From Desulfosporosinus sp. HMP52 (GTDB taxonomy: Bacteria; Bacillota; Desulfitobacteriia; Desulfitobacteriales; Desulfitobacteriaceae): a DNA stretch of 64,000 nucleotides. Below the pieces are notes generated by a model. It saw only the letters and a list, made by a program, of their open reading frames with translations. It did no database searches and was not told the origin of the DNA. Shown in pieces: positions 45,170 through 53,874 of this stretch (position 1 is the stretch's first letter; every line of letters begins with the position of its first letter). The position numbers were made by a program, and so were the translations under genes. The stretch lies in assembly GCF_000765145.1 (NCBI RefSeq), contig NZ_JMGA01000017.1, positions 1-64,000 on the forward strand. Direction: 5' to 3'.

Positions 45170-46564
45170 TTAGTCTATACCATATCTGTGTAACTTATCG
45201 TAAAATACTCTCCTTGAATAGCCCAGAGCCTTCATTGCCTTCGTACGGTTGTTTTTATGCGTTACTAGGGCTGAGAGGATTAGTTCTTTTTCAACGGAAG
45301 CAACAATTTCTTTAACCGAAGAAGGTTTTTTTTGTTTTAATTGATCCTCATGCGTTGGTAATATTTGACCTGGCAGATGATACATCTCTATGGTCAGGCC
45401 ACTGCACACTATACTTGCGTGCTCTAAAACATTTTGCAACTCTCGAATGTTGCCCGGCCAGTCATACTCTTGGAAAAAACCAACAACCTGGGGAGAGAGA
45501 GTTAATTCATGCCCAACCTCACGGGCAAACTGATCTAAAAATGTTTTAGCGAGTGCTAAGATGTCATCTTTGCGTTCTCGTAAAGGATTTAGATTAAGGG
45601 GAACAATATTTAAGCGATAATATAGATCTCGTCGAAAAGCACCTTGTTTAATCATACTTTCCAAATCTCGATTGGTGGCCGCGATGACCCGAATATCTAC
45701 CTTGATAGTTTTAGTTCCCCCGACTCTTTCAAACTCTTTCTCTTGCAAGACTCTTAGTAATTTTGCTTGCATTGTATAGCTCATATCCCCAATTTCGTCT
45801 AAAAAGATTGTACCTCCATGGGCCAGCTCAAACTTACCAAGTTTACCCCCTTTTTTTGCCCCAGTAAAAGCTCCATCTTCATAGCCAAATAGTTCACTCT
45901 CGATGAGATCTTCCGGGATTGCTGCACAATTTACTTTAATCAGAGGTTTATCTTTACGACGGCTGCTATTATGTACCGCTCTAGCTAATACTTCCTTACC
46001 AACACCACTTTCACCCCGGATTAATACTGTACTATCCGTGCGGGCAACCTTAGCTGCCAAGATTAAGGTCTCTTTTACATTTCTATTTTGTCCTACATAT
46101 TCTTTAAAAGATAGAGGCAGGTGTTCCCATTGTTCTAACTGCTCTTTTAAATAATCGGCCAAACCTTTTGTTTGTTGAAGTTCACGGTTTAATTGAACAA
46201 CTTCTGTTATATTCTTGAATGTTGAAACACAACCAATAATTACTTCTCCATTATATAAAGGGAAGGAGCTGCCTACTACATCGATACCTAAAGATTCTAA
46301 GTAGTCTCTGCCACTGGTTGCCTTACCTGTATGTAATATCTCTATAGCTGCTGCTTTTGGCTCAATTTTATCTAATCTCCGTCCTAATACTTTGGCCACA
46401 GGTACCCCGAGAATTTTTGCATAAGCCTCATTTGCATAAACAATCGTTGTATCGGAATCAATAACGAGCACAACATCATGAATACTATCCAATATTTGGA
46501 ACAATAGTTCTCTATCCCATCGTGGAAAATCGCTGGTTGTGACTGCATGGGCTCCGACACTCAT
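45170..46564 (-). CDS. sigma-54-dependent transcriptional activator with PAS sensor
   Basis: This 464-residue enhancer-binding protein has an N-terminal PAS domain (about residues 20-125; [15 protein letters not shown]), a central AAA+ domain with Walker A GESGVGKE, the sigma-54 contact loop GAFTGA and Walker [10 protein letters not shown], and a C-terminal Fis-type helix-turn-helix ([23 protein letters not shown]). There is no receiver domain, so the signal is probably a small molecule or redox state sensed by PAS. It is flanked by two operons that have -24/-12 promoters and is the obvious activator of them. Confidence 0.92.
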   Translation of the reverse strand: MSVGAHAVTTSDFPRWDRELLFQILDSIHDVVLVIDSDTTIVYANEAYAKILGVPVAKVLGRRLDKIEPKAAAIEILHTGKATSGRDYLESLGIDVVGSSFPLYNGEVIIGCVSTFKNITEVVQLNRELQQTKGLADYLKEQLEQWEHLPLSFKEYVGQNRNVKETLILAAKVARTDSTVLIRGESGVGKEVLARAVHNSSRRKDKPLIKVNCAAIPEDLIESELFGYEDGAFTGAKKGGKLGKFELAHGGTIFLDEIGDMSYTMQAKLLRVLQEKEFERVGGTKTIKVDIRVIAATNRDLESMIKQGAFRRDLYYRLNIVPLNLNPLRERKDDILALAKTFLDQFAREVGHELTLSPQVVGFFQEYDWPGNIRELQNVLEHASIVCSGLTIEMYHLPGQILPTHEDQLKQKKPSSVKEIVASVEKELILSALVTHKNNRTKAMKALGYSRRVFYDKLHRYGID

Positions 46565-46674
46565 GATTATCCCCCATTTAAACTTATTTTGTAATCATTA
46601 TATAGGAGTAAGCCAATTGAAGTAAAGGAAAATTTGGTAATAGTTTAAATATTCTTAATATTATAATATATTAT

Positions 46675-46732
46675 AATGCCCCAGAAATACAAAAAAGACC
46701 TAATCTAAGTCTTTTTTGTTTTCTGGGGCATT
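46675..46732 (-). terminator. terminator of the PHP/Fe-S/MaoC operon
   Basis: An extended hairpin has outer arms AATGCCCCAGAAA / TTTCTGGGGCATT and inner arms AAAAAAGAC / GTCTTTTTT. It lies between the MaoC gene and the sigma-54 activator gene. The stretch between 46733 and 46782 has no other feature. Confidence 0.85.
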
Positions 46733-46782
46733 AATTTGTTAAAGTGTATACAAATCCGCACACAAGGGTTTTAAATGAACGT

Positions 46783-47187
46783 TCATCGCCTGAGTGAAAC
46801 ATGTGCTAGTCCTGACATAACACGTTTCTGTTGGTTGTTAAAGGCCTCTAAGTTACAAACCAAGGTGTTTTCGGAGCGGACTTTTATATTTCCAGAACAT
46901 GTTATGATATCTCCCGGTCGTACTATTTTTTCAAAACGCACATTGAATTTGCTGATAATTCCTTCTTCACCAATCCAATCTGTTACCATAGCCGCCATTT
47001 GGGCCATAGTTAACATTCCGTGTACAATTGTTCCCTCTAAGCCTGCTTGGCGTGCATAATCGTCATCAAGATGAATAGGATTAAAATCCCCTGAAGCTTC
47101 GGCATACTGACGAACTTGCAAATCGCTTGGGATCCATTCACGGACAGGCAGTTGATCTGAAACCTGATAATTTAGTAGACTTTTCAT
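46783..47187 (-). CDS. MaoC-like hydratase subunit (hot-dog fold)
   Basis: This 134-residue R-specific enoyl-CoA hydratase-type domain has the catalytic block DFNPIHLDDDYA followed by GTIVHGMLTMAQM, giving the Asp/His dyad of the family. Its start overlaps the stop of the upstream partner by four bases (ATGA), so the two are translationally coupled and probably form a heterodimer, as in HadAB-type dehydratases. It is the last gene of the operon. Confidence 0.85.
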   Translation of the reverse strand: MKSLLNYQVSDQLPVREWIPSDLQVRQYAEASGDFNPIHLDDDYARQAGLEGTIVHGMLTMAQMAAMVTDWIGEEGIISKFNVRFEKIVRPGDIITCSGNIKVRSENTLVCNLEAFNNQQKRVMSGLAHVSLRR

Positions 47188-47582
47188 TCCCCTTCCTCCT
47201 TAGATGGCTGGATTAGGACAGAACTACTGGAAAACACCAATTCCCCAGTCAAATCATACCCCGTTGTTTCAAGCACGAGAAAGGTGTTCTTTCCCAACTT
47301 GCCGCGACCTTCGTAAACGTCTTTGATGCTTTTCTTATAAGTAAGGCTATCCCCCACATTGAGCGGTCGATAGTATGTTATTCTCTGCTCACCGTGAATC
47401 ATACCGGGAGTCGGCAATTGTACTCCCGGTATGTTTGCTTGAACCAATGTTCCTACAAAAGTAGCAGGAACACGGTCATCGAACCGCACTCCTATGGCTT
47501 CAGCAAACCTACGTACATCTTCAAGTCTAATTTTTAAAGCTATTGCTTCACTTTCGCGGCCGATTAATTCTTTATTAATCAT
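47184..47582 (-). CDS. MaoC N-terminal-type dehydratase subunit
   Basis: This 132-residue hot-dog protein resembles the N-terminal, non-catalytic half of MaoC-type dehydratases (FAS1-like): EAIALKIRLEDVRRFAEAIG, GEQRITYYRPLNVGDSL and LVLETTGYDLTGELVF. It lacks the D-x4-H catalytic pattern of its partner and probably shapes the acyl pocket of the heterodimer. A gap of 41 bp separates it from the upstream small gene. Confidence 0.8.
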   Translation of the reverse strand: MINKELIGRESEAIALKIRLEDVRRFAEAIGVRFDDRVPATFVGTLVQANIPGVQLPTPGMIHGEQRITYYRPLNVGDSLTYKKSIKDVYEGRGKLGKNTFLVLETTGYDLTGELVFSSSSVLIQPSKEEGE

Positions 47583-47623
47583 ACTCCTCTGCCCACCTTT
47601 GCTAAATAGGTATAGCCATTTCT

Positions 47624-47821
47624 TTAAAGGCCCATCTTTCTTTTCAGTTCAATAAGCTTTTCTTTAATAAATTCAGAGTCTGGGTCAAGGGCACCGGCTA
47701 CCATATACTCATTTAAAGCTTCATAAAGGTACCCGGCACGCTCCTTGAGAATCCCCTCTCCTAGATGCCTCATAGCTAAACTTTCATGATCCAGATCATC
47801 TGCGTTATGTCCGATGTGCAC
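47624..47821 (-). CDS. small TPR-like protein, unknown function
   Basis: This is a 65-residue helical protein with a GTG start preceded by AAGGAGG at good spacing. The pattern EAxxEYxxAGxLDPDSEFIKEKLxELKRK looks like a single tetratricopeptide-type repeat, and the N-terminus has a His/Asp-rich stretch. It is 11 bp after the gene for the 197-residue protein and clearly in the same operon. I do not recognise a specific function; a chaperone or assembly adaptor is conceivable. Confidence 0.65.
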   Translation of the reverse strand: MHIGHNADDLDHESLAMRHLGEGILKERAGYLYEALNEYMVAGALDPDSEFIKEKLIELKRKMGL

Positions 47822-47832
47822 AGTTGGCCTCC

Positions 47833-48426
47833 TTATTGCTTTTGAAAAGCGAGTTCACATAGCCCGCTGTCGTTAGCATCGTTATTACAAGTCATGAAGA
47901 CTGGAACTCCAACCTTCTCTGCTGCTGCTTGATAAGCCGCGAAGCAGAAGGACTGGCAATTGCTTATTCCCTTTTCAGCAAACTTTTTTCCTAAAGAGCA
48001 GTTAAAACTGCGAACCTTTAATTGCTTTGTAGTGGCTTCTGTGACAGTCCAAGCATCTCGTGGACGCAGAACTATAATTGCATGCTCTACATATCTTTCA
48101 AAGACGTGAGGAAAACGAATTCCGGTTTGCTCAGCAACTCGTTCAATCATATCTGCAGTCCGATCTCGGAAGGCTTCCGAATCTGTGTTTTTGATCAGGA
48201 CTGCCATAAACGACTTTCCCTGTTCCTCAAGAAAATCCTCGCTGATTTCTTTATCCGAGTTAAAAAGACTTTCTACAGGAAATTCTTTATTTACGGCATA
48301 AATTAGTTCCTTAGGTAAATCATAGACATAATCCTGTCCGGGGTTAATCTTTAACCTTCGCTCAGGGGCTACCTCAGTGCTAGGGTTGCCTTTTATTTTT
48401 TGTAAGACCTTAAAATCCACAGCCAT
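47833..48426 (-). CDS. unrecognised 197-residue protein with a cysteine-rich C-terminus
   Basis: I cannot assign this to a known family. It is a soluble alpha/beta-looking protein without membrane segments. Five cysteines lie in the last 55 residues (FNCSLGKKF, NCQSFCF, FMTCNNDANDSGLCEL), suggesting metal or iron-sulfur binding. It lies between a ferredoxin gene and the small TPR-like gene in an operon with a sigma-54 promoter, so it may be an enzyme or accessory protein working with the two Fe-S proteins. Confidence 0.7.
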   Translation of the reverse strand: MAVDFKVLQKIKGNPSTEVAPERRLKINPGQDYVYDLPKELIYAVNKEFPVESLFNSDKEISEDFLEEQGKSFMAVLIKNTDSEAFRDRTADMIERVAEQTGIRFPHVFERYVEHAIIVLRPRDAWTVTEATTKQLKVRSFNCSLGKKFAEKGISNCQSFCFAAYQAAAEKVGVPVFMTCNNDANDSGLCELAFQKQ

Positions 48427-48470
48427 ACTAAAAACTCCCCTTCAAATTCATAGTTTTAGTTCCGGGAATG

Positions 48471-48773
48471 TTAAGAATTGCGTTCTTTAATTTGAGCGGC
48501 TCTTTCCTCTTTGAATTTCTGAGCTAATTGATCACGCGGGACAAAACTGAGCTGTATAGCATTGAAAGGACACACTTTCACACAGTCGCCACACCCTGAA
48601 CATTTGTCAAAATAACGACCTACGATCCGATATTCACTCGGATCACTCTCTCTTCCCTTCCAGACCTTTGTAGGGCCGCAAACGAAGACCACTGATGGAC
48701 ATACACTTAAACACTTTCGACAGTTCAAGGGATCTTTACATAAGTTATAGTCAATGCCGATTTGAGCAATCAT
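48471..48773 (-). CDS. ferredoxin-like 4Fe-4S protein
   Basis: This 100-residue protein has one clear cluster motif CSGCGDCVKVCP (about residues 66-77) and an N-terminal set CKDPLNCRKCLSVCP, which could form a second cluster with variant spacing. It probably carries electrons for the neighbouring Fe-S protein or the acyl-CoA redox reactions. It follows the larger Fe-S protein by 16 bp. Confidence 0.85.
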   Translation of the reverse strand: MIAQIGIDYNLCKDPLNCRKCLSVCPSVVFVCGPTKVWKGRESDPSEYRIVGRYFDKCSGCGDCVKVCPFNAIQLSFVPRDQLAQKFKEERAAQIKERNS

Positions 48774-48789
48774 TTACAGGTCCCTCCCC

Positions 48790-49623
48790 TTACCAGTTTT
48801 CAGCTATTCCAGGCAAACTTTGTCTGTCTACTAACTCAATAGCTTCACTTGGACATGCCGTCACACAAAGTCCACAGCCAAAGCATTGATCTAAATCTAT
48901 ATACGCTTTGCTCGTATAGACTTCAAGATTTAGTGCTTTAAACTGACAACGACCTAGGCAGCTTTTACAGCCAATACATTTTTCTCGATCGACTTTAGCA
49001 ACTGTATGTCCTTTTAAAAGAAACTTAAAATCATAGTCAATTCTATTTCTTACTGCAACACATCCAGGATACTCACATTGACAAAGCCCCCCGATATATG
49101 GAGTCCCAAACACATCAACTGTTTGCACTCGACCTTCTTTGTGGTTCATCATAGCCCATTCTTTAGCTTCTTCCGGTGTGACAAACTCTACCCCGCCATG
49201 ATAAGTCTCAGGCCAACGTTCCCATTTATACATACCAGGTCCAATACCCATACAGGTGAAGTTCTCATCATCAGGCATACCCCTTTGCACTCGACGACAT
49301 CCGCAGGTCATTTTCGCTAAAGGATAGGCAATATCTAGAATTTGAAGATATTCATCAAGTGTAACCACTTGTCCGAAGTGAGTCTGATAGGCATGTTCTA
49401 AGGCATCACTTTTGATTTCGTTTTCCCACTCCAAATCCCCACTTATACGAGCTTTGACTAACTCTGCCACCACACCCGCACCCATTCCCGCTGCCTGTGG
49501 GTCGGCATCTGCACCAGCAGCTTCTTTACCTTCTTTGCGTACCTTATACAGGCGCCGCGCATAATTTTCCGGATTGAGATACCACTTTTCCCCATTACCA
49601 TATTTATCACATACCCAACACAT
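48790..49623 (-). CDS. iron-sulfur protein with C-terminal 2x[4Fe-4S] domain
   Basis: This 277-residue protein opens with MCWVCDK and has two further cysteine groups (TCGCRRVQRG about 106-115; LCQCEYPGC about 181-189). It ends with a ferredoxin domain carrying two cluster motifs (CIGCKSCLGRC and CFGCGLCVTACP). The N-terminal and middle part is not a family I can name. Its start codon overlaps the stop of the PHP gene (TAATG), so the two are translationally coupled. A redox role in the operon is likely; the substrate is unknown. Confidence 0.8.
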   Translation of the reverse strand: MCWVCDKYGNGEKWYLNPENYARRLYKVRKEGKEAAGADADPQAAGMGAGVVAELVKARISGDLEWENEIKSDALEHAYQTHFGQVVTLDEYLQILDIAYPLAKMTCGCRRVQRGMPDDENFTCMGIGPGMYKWERWPETYHGGVEFVTPEEAKEWAMMNHKEGRVQTVDVFGTPYIGGLCQCEYPGCVAVRNRIDYDFKFLLKGHTVAKVDREKCIGCKSCLGRCQFKALNLEVYTSKAYIDLDQCFGCGLCVTACPSEAIELVDRQSLPGIAENW

Positions 49624-50276
49624 TACGTAACCTCCTTTTTCTTTGCTCGAATACGTCCTTTTCGCAACTGAGCTACCAATTGGGCCTCATTACGAATTGA
49701 ATCTTCAAACACTGTTATACAAGATCCAACACTGAGTATATTGTGTGCGTCGCTTCCTCCGGTTCCAATCTTACCTAAAATGCTCACAGCATTTCTCGCG
49801 GCACGGATTTCCTGCCAATTGCTTCGACCATTGTAGACCTCTAAAGCATCTACAAAGTCAAATATTGGCCTCCGGCACATCACCTCCACTTCGATTGGCT
49901 CCAAGCCACGCTCTTCCCTTGAAAATGTGGAATAAGAAAAATCCTTCCTAAAGGGATGAGCAGCGACCATTATTCCCTTCGAGTTATGCACGAATTGTGC
50001 TAATTTTGGTAAGTCATCTCGAAGATTTAACAACGATTGGTGCACTCCATATACCAGTATTTCTCCCACTGAGGTACTAAGTTCAACTCCGCCATAAATT
50101 TGTATACCACTTTCATTACTAAGTTTGGCAAGCTCTGTTTGATCCCAACAGTAATCATGATCTGTAATGCAAATGCCATCTAGACCTTTTTTACACGCTG
50201 CTTCAATCAAGTCCCAAATGTTCATACGACTGCAGGCCGAACCCTGATTGGTATGTGTATGCAAATCAAACTCCAT
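49623..50276 (-). CDS. PHP-domain metal-dependent phosphoesterase
   Basis: A predicted metal-dependent hydrolase of about 217 residues. PHP metal-site motifs are DLHTHTNQGSACS at the N-terminus, ITDHDYCWD, VAAHPFRKDF and GSDAHNI near the C-terminus. The ATG at 50276 has GAAGGAA seven bases before it; a GTG five codons upstream is possible. It is the first gene of the operon behind a sigma-54 promoter. PHP proteins hydrolyse phosphoesters or nucleotides; a role in this metabolic context is unknown. Confidence 0.85.
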   Translation of the reverse strand: MEFDLHTHTNQGSACSRMNIWDLIEAACKKGLDGICITDHDYCWDQTELAKLSNESGIQIYGGVELSTSVGEILVYGVHQSLLNLRDDLPKLAQFVHNSKGIMVAAHPFRKDFSYSTFSREERGLEPIEVEVMCRRPIFDFVDALEVYNGRSNWQEIRAARNAVSILGKIGTGGSDAHNILSVGSCITVFEDSIRNEAQLVAQLRKGRIRAKKKEVT

Positions 50277-50331
50277 GCTAGATTCCTTCACATCTTCCCT
50301 TATTAATCCACAAAGGCTTTATATCTCAATA

Positions 50332-50347
50332 AGCAAGTTTTGTGCCA
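50332..50347 (-). promoter_or_regulatory. sigma-54 promoter of the PHP/Fe-S/MaoC operon
   Basis: TGGCACAAAACTTGCT on the minus strand matches the -24/-12 consensus (TGGCAC-N5-TTGCT) at every fixed position. It lies about 55 bp upstream of the PHP start. Confidence 0.85.
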
Positions 50348-50507
50348 ACATCAAAGTTCTCAGTTGTTTACATTAAACATATTCTCGGAATCTCACTTCT
50401 CAAAGCCCCTAATCCTTGCTTCTTAATTTTTTCTAGTAGAATATTACGATATATCAGAATAGTTGTTAAACTGTTAAGGTCTTATCAGCCACACCTTAAA
50501 CAAAATA

Positions 50508-50524
50508 TGTTTTAATTACGTACA
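50508..50524. promoter_or_regulatory. possible activator site upstream of the PHP operon
   Basis: TGTTT-N7-GTACA matches the TGTAT-N7-ATACA palindrome at eight of ten arm positions, about 175 bp upstream of the sigma-54 promoter. The remainder of 50348-50702 shows only AT-rich DNA and a terminator. Confidence 0.35.
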
Positions 50525-50611
50525 ATCACATTAACTTAATGTTTCCTTTTTTGTACTATCATTTGAAGTGCAAACCCTCCACCTTATGAAAAAGGTCTTC
50601 TTTAAAACGCA

Positions 50612-50652
50612 AAACAGAAACAGTTTCCTCATAGGCAAACCGTTTCTGTTTT
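50612..50652 (-). terminator. terminator after thiolase 3
   Basis: ACAGAAACGGTTTGCC and GGAAACTGTTTCTGT form a stem with a short loop, followed by TTTGCGTTTT on the minus strand, about 50 bp after the stop of the thiolase gene. Confidence 0.8.
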
Positions 50653-50702
50653 CTTAAGAGTCATATTTATAACCAAATAGAGTTCTAAACATTAGTTAAC
50701 AT

Positions 50703-51896
50703 TTAATTATATTCAGGCATTCGTTCAACTATAAATGCACATCCAGGGCCTCCGCTCGCACACATTGTTGCACAAGCATAACGTCCACCCCGACGTTTCA
50801 ACTCATTGATTGCTGCCATTATAATCCGCACACCTGTCATTCCTACCGCATGTCCTAAAGATATACCTGATCCAACTGCATTAACCCGTTCTAGCGGGAT
50901 ATCAAGTTCCTTCTGACAACCTAGGAATTGAGCTGCAAATGCTTCATTGATTTCCCAATAATCGATATCATTTTTCTTGAGCCCTGCAAATCTCAGCGCT
51001 CTCTCTACAGCGGGGACTACACCCATGCCCATAATTCTAGGCTCCACAGCCCCAGAAGCAGATGCCACCACACGAGCCAATGGTTTTAATCCTAATTCCT
51101 TGGCCTTTTCATAGGACATCATAATTATTGCTGCAGCACCGTCATTTAAGCCTGAAGCGTTAAAGGCTGTAACCGTACCGTCCTTTTTAAATACAGGTTT
51201 AGCCTTAGCAGCTATCTCCATTGTTGCATTGGGATTGGCATGCTCATCAGTATCGAAAATCTTAAGCCCTTTTCTTGTCTTAATCTCAACAGGTACAATT
51301 TCATCCTTAAATAAACCTTGTTCAATAGCATTACATGCTCTTCGATGACTGAGCAAAGAATACTCGTCTTGCTCTTCACGGGTAATCTTGTACATTTCCG
51401 CAATATTCTCAGCCGTAATACCCATATGGTAGCCCTCAAAAGCACAGACCAATCCGCCAATCATTAAACTATCCTGGATTTTTTCAGCATCATTTAGTCG
51501 ATATCCTTTACGTGCTTGCATAAGCAAATAAGGGGCGTTAGTCATGCTTTCTTGACCTACGGCTGCAGCAACATCTACCCTGCCTAACATTATTTCTTGG
51601 GATAAAATATCCGCTGCACGCATAGATGATGGGCACTGTTGATGAATGGTGGTAGATATAGTTTCAACAGGACATCCGGATTTAAGCGTTACCCAACGAG
51701 CGGAGTTTCCTGGAGAACCTGCCTGATTACATTGGCCCACCATAACCTCTTCAACAAGGTTAGGGGAAATGCCGGCCTTCTCAATGGCTCCTTTAAGCGC
51801 TATTACACCTAGATCGTGCGCCTTTAAGCTTTCCAAAGAACCTTGGAAATCACCAACCGCAGTCCTGGCAGCGCTGACAATAACAACTTCTTTCAC
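50703..51896 (-). CDS. acetyl-CoA acetyltransferase (thiolase), paralogue 3
   Basis: This 397-residue thiolase has active-site cysteine in [11 protein letters not shown], histidine in [14 protein letters not shown] and second cysteine in [10 protein letters not shown]. These blocks are clearly different from those of the two FadA-like thiolases in the window. It lies 73 bp behind dehydratase 2 without a terminator and is probably cotranscribed. It may cleave acetoacetyl-CoA formed from 4-hydroxybutyrate via crotonyl-CoA; the chain-length preference is not determined. Confidence 0.9.
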   Translation of the reverse strand: MKEVVIVSAARTAVGDFQGSLESLKAHDLGVIALKGAIEKAGISPNLVEEVMVGQCNQAGSPGNSARWVTLKSGCPVETISTTIHQQCPSSMRAADILSQEIMLGRVDVAAAVGQESMTNAPYLLMQARKGYRLNDAEKIQDSLMIGGLVCAFEGYHMGITAENIAEMYKITREEQDEYSLLSHRRACNAIEQGLFKDEIVPVEIKTRKGLKIFDTDEHANPNATMEIAAKAKPVFKKDGTVTAFNASGLNDGAAAIIMMSYEKAKELGLKPLARVVASASGAVEPRIMGMGVVPAVERALRFAGLKKNDIDYWEINEAFAAQFLGCQKELDIPLERVNAVGSGISLGHAVGMTGVRIIMAAINELKRRGGRYACATMCASGGPGCAFIVERMPEYN

Positions 51897-51969
51897 AATT
51901 TAAGCTCCTTTCAACATATACTCTGCCAAAAACTTTTTTTCAACTTAGTTGTCTTGTATCTTAACAACT

Positions 51970-53442
51970 TTATTGCCAATCAACATCGGTATTTTTCTGA
52001 ACCCCCGCAAGTCTCTCTGCCAGGTTCTTGCGCTGGGCTAAGTTAACCATTCGACTGATCATAATACGTTGGGCCTGAGGAGAACCCGCTCCGTGCATTG
52101 ATTCAGTTAAATAGCCTACAGCTGCTGTACCCATAGTTAAGTTCTCTACTAATCTCAGCATACGGTGACGGTTTTCCGCTGAAACATCTGCCTTGCCTAT
52201 AAAGTATTTCTTAATTAAAGCTCCTACTTCGGAATGATCAAAATCTTTTTCGGAGGGCATTGTAACAAATGCTCCACCGGCAACATCTTGAGCTAAGCGG
52301 GCAATTTCATAGGGAAAACGTGTAACATTCTGTTTGCAAATATTAGCTAACAAAATGTCAACAAGATAATTGCCTGAGGCTGTTTTATGACCCTCTGCCG
52401 AGCAAGCAATTCCGCAAGAATACAAGGACTCGTTAAGATGGCACATCTCCACAATCTTGTCCTTAATATGGGATGCTTTAGAAACACCATTGTACTCAGC
52501 CATTGCTTGAGTAGCTCCAATTAAGGCATCTCCTACTCCAACTTTACACCCCCCATAACTCTGGCGGTGATATGAAGCGAATCGCTCAACCAGCATAGTC
52601 GAAAAATCCGTTTCCCCATCCATAAAGACCCTATTCCAAGGTACAAAGACATCATTGAAAATCGCCATAACTTCTTGACCACCGAAATATTGGTTACCAA
52701 CATCAATGCTGCCGCCTTCTAGTTTACGAGTGTCACAGGATTGTCGTCCATAGACGTAAATAATTCCTGGGGCTTCGAGAGGCACTGCAAAGCTGACGGC
52801 CCACTCTTTCTCATTATCTTTTAGTGAGTTATTAGGCATTACTAGAATTTCATGAGAGTTAATCAATCCCGTCTGATGCATTTTACAGCCTCTGACAATA
52901 ATACCTTCTTCATTCCGTCCTACAACATGAACGTAGGCGTCTGGATCAGTTTGTTCGCCGGGACCTTTTGATCGATCTCCCCGGGAATCTGTCATACATC
53001 CATCTACAGCAAGGTCATTTTCTTGCACATATTTTAAAAAGTCATTAAATCTTTGATGGTACTTTGTTCCATGTTTGGCGTCAATCTCAAACGTGGTGTT
53101 AAAGACAGCATTAAAAGCATCCATCCCGACACAACGTTGGAAACAACAGCCGGTCTTTTGACCTAAAAGACGTTGCATTTTTACTTTCTTCACCAAATCA
53201 TCAGTACTTTGATGAAGGTGTGTGAAACGATTGACCTTTTGACCTGTAAGATTAGAGATTGCAGTCATAACATCTTCGTATTCAGGTTCCATAGCCAACT
53301 TATAGGTCATGGCCATGGCGTTCAATGAGGGCCGAACCATGGGATGATCAACGTAATTTTCTATCTTCTCTCCAAACATGTATAGATCAATTTTCATATT
53401 ACGGATGTCATCAATATATTCTTGTGGCGTTTTTAAAGTCAT
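51970..53442 (-). CDS. abfD: 4-hydroxybutyryl-CoA dehydratase-family protein, paralogue 2
   Basis: The 490-residue protein has the same length as the clostridial enzyme. It converts 4-hydroxybutyryl-CoA to crotonyl-CoA with FAD and a [4Fe-4S] cluster. The residues H292, Y296, C299 and K300 (HRQSYGGCK) fall at the same numbers as in the known enzyme, and the other cysteine pair is C100-x3-C104 (CFQRC). It keeps the C-terminal TESMHGAGSP motif that paralogue 1 lacks. The ATG at 53442 has GAGGTG six bases before it; a GTG three codons earlier is less well placed. It has its own sigma-54 promoter. Confidence 0.88.
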   Translation of the reverse strand: MTLKTPQEYIDDIRNMKIDLYMFGEKIENYVDHPMVRPSLNAMAMTYKLAMEPEYEDVMTAISNLTGQKVNRFTHLHQSTDDLVKKVKMQRLLGQKTGCCFQRCVGMDAFNAVFNTTFEIDAKHGTKYHQRFNDFLKYVQENDLAVDGCMTDSRGDRSKGPGEQTDPDAYVHVVGRNEEGIIVRGCKMHQTGLINSHEILVMPNNSLKDNEKEWAVSFAVPLEAPGIIYVYGRQSCDTRKLEGGSIDVGNQYFGGQEVMAIFNDVFVPWNRVFMDGETDFSTMLVERFASYHRQSYGGCKVGVGDALIGATQAMAEYNGVSKASHIKDKIVEMCHLNESLYSCGIACSAEGHKTASGNYLVDILLANICKQNVTRFPYEIARLAQDVAGGAFVTMPSEKDFDHSEVGALIKKYFIGKADVSAENRHRMLRLVENLTMGTAAVGYLTESMHGAGSPQAQRIMISRMVNLAQRKNLAERLAGVQKNTDVDWQ

Positions 53443-53549
53443 CCTTGTCACCTCTTTGTTAATATTGTTTAAAGCCTTCTCCGGTCGAACTCCAGGGAAT
53501 GGTAGTCACGCCAGAGTAGGCCCCTGTGTGGTTGCAGTAGATTAATAAT

Positions 53550-53565
53550 TGCAATTACTGTGCCA
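53550..53565 (-). promoter_or_regulatory. sigma-54 promoter upstream of dehydratase 2
   Basis: TGGCACAGTAATTGCA on the minus strand is a near-perfect -24/-12 element with GG and GC 10 bases apart, about 110 bp upstream of the start codon. Confidence 0.85.
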
Positions 53566-53645
53566 AAACTTGATTAATTTCTATGATCTAGCACTTAGTT
53601 AACCTATAACGCCAACTAGAAAGAGTCCATCTAAATCAAAAAAAA

Positions 53646-53693
53646 TTGCAATCTTCAAGAACTCTATTGTTCTTAGTTCTTTAAAGATTGCAA
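53646..53693 (-). terminator. terminator of the second acyl-CoA ligase gene
   Basis: A long, nearly perfect hairpin has arms TTGCAATCTTTAAAGAACT and AGTTCTTGAAGATTGCAA and is followed by TTTTTTTT on the minus strand. The ligase stop is about 180 bp upstream, so the message has a long 3' tail. Confidence 0.85.
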
Positions 53694-53696
53694 CAC

Positions 53697-53755
53697 TGTA
53701 TATATTTCATACAAGCACAAGCCATTAACCGAAAATTCAGTATATAAAGTACACA
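53697..53755. promoter_or_regulatory. paired activator sites upstream of dehydratase 2
   Basis: TGTAT-N7-ATACA (53697-53713) is an exact palindrome in its arms. A second copy AGTAT-N7-ACACA (53739-53755) lies 42 bp upstream, with two arm mismatches. The pair is about 150-190 bp upstream of the sigma-54 promoter at 53550, a usual distance for enhancer sites. Confidence 0.6.
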
Positions 53756-53874
53756 AAGAGTTCTTTCTACTCTATTGTAATATCTATGGAGGTAATCTTA
53801 AAATATCCTGACCAAGTCTACTTCATAGATAAATAATTCCTGCCTTAGGGAAACTCCTTTACTAACGTCAAATA

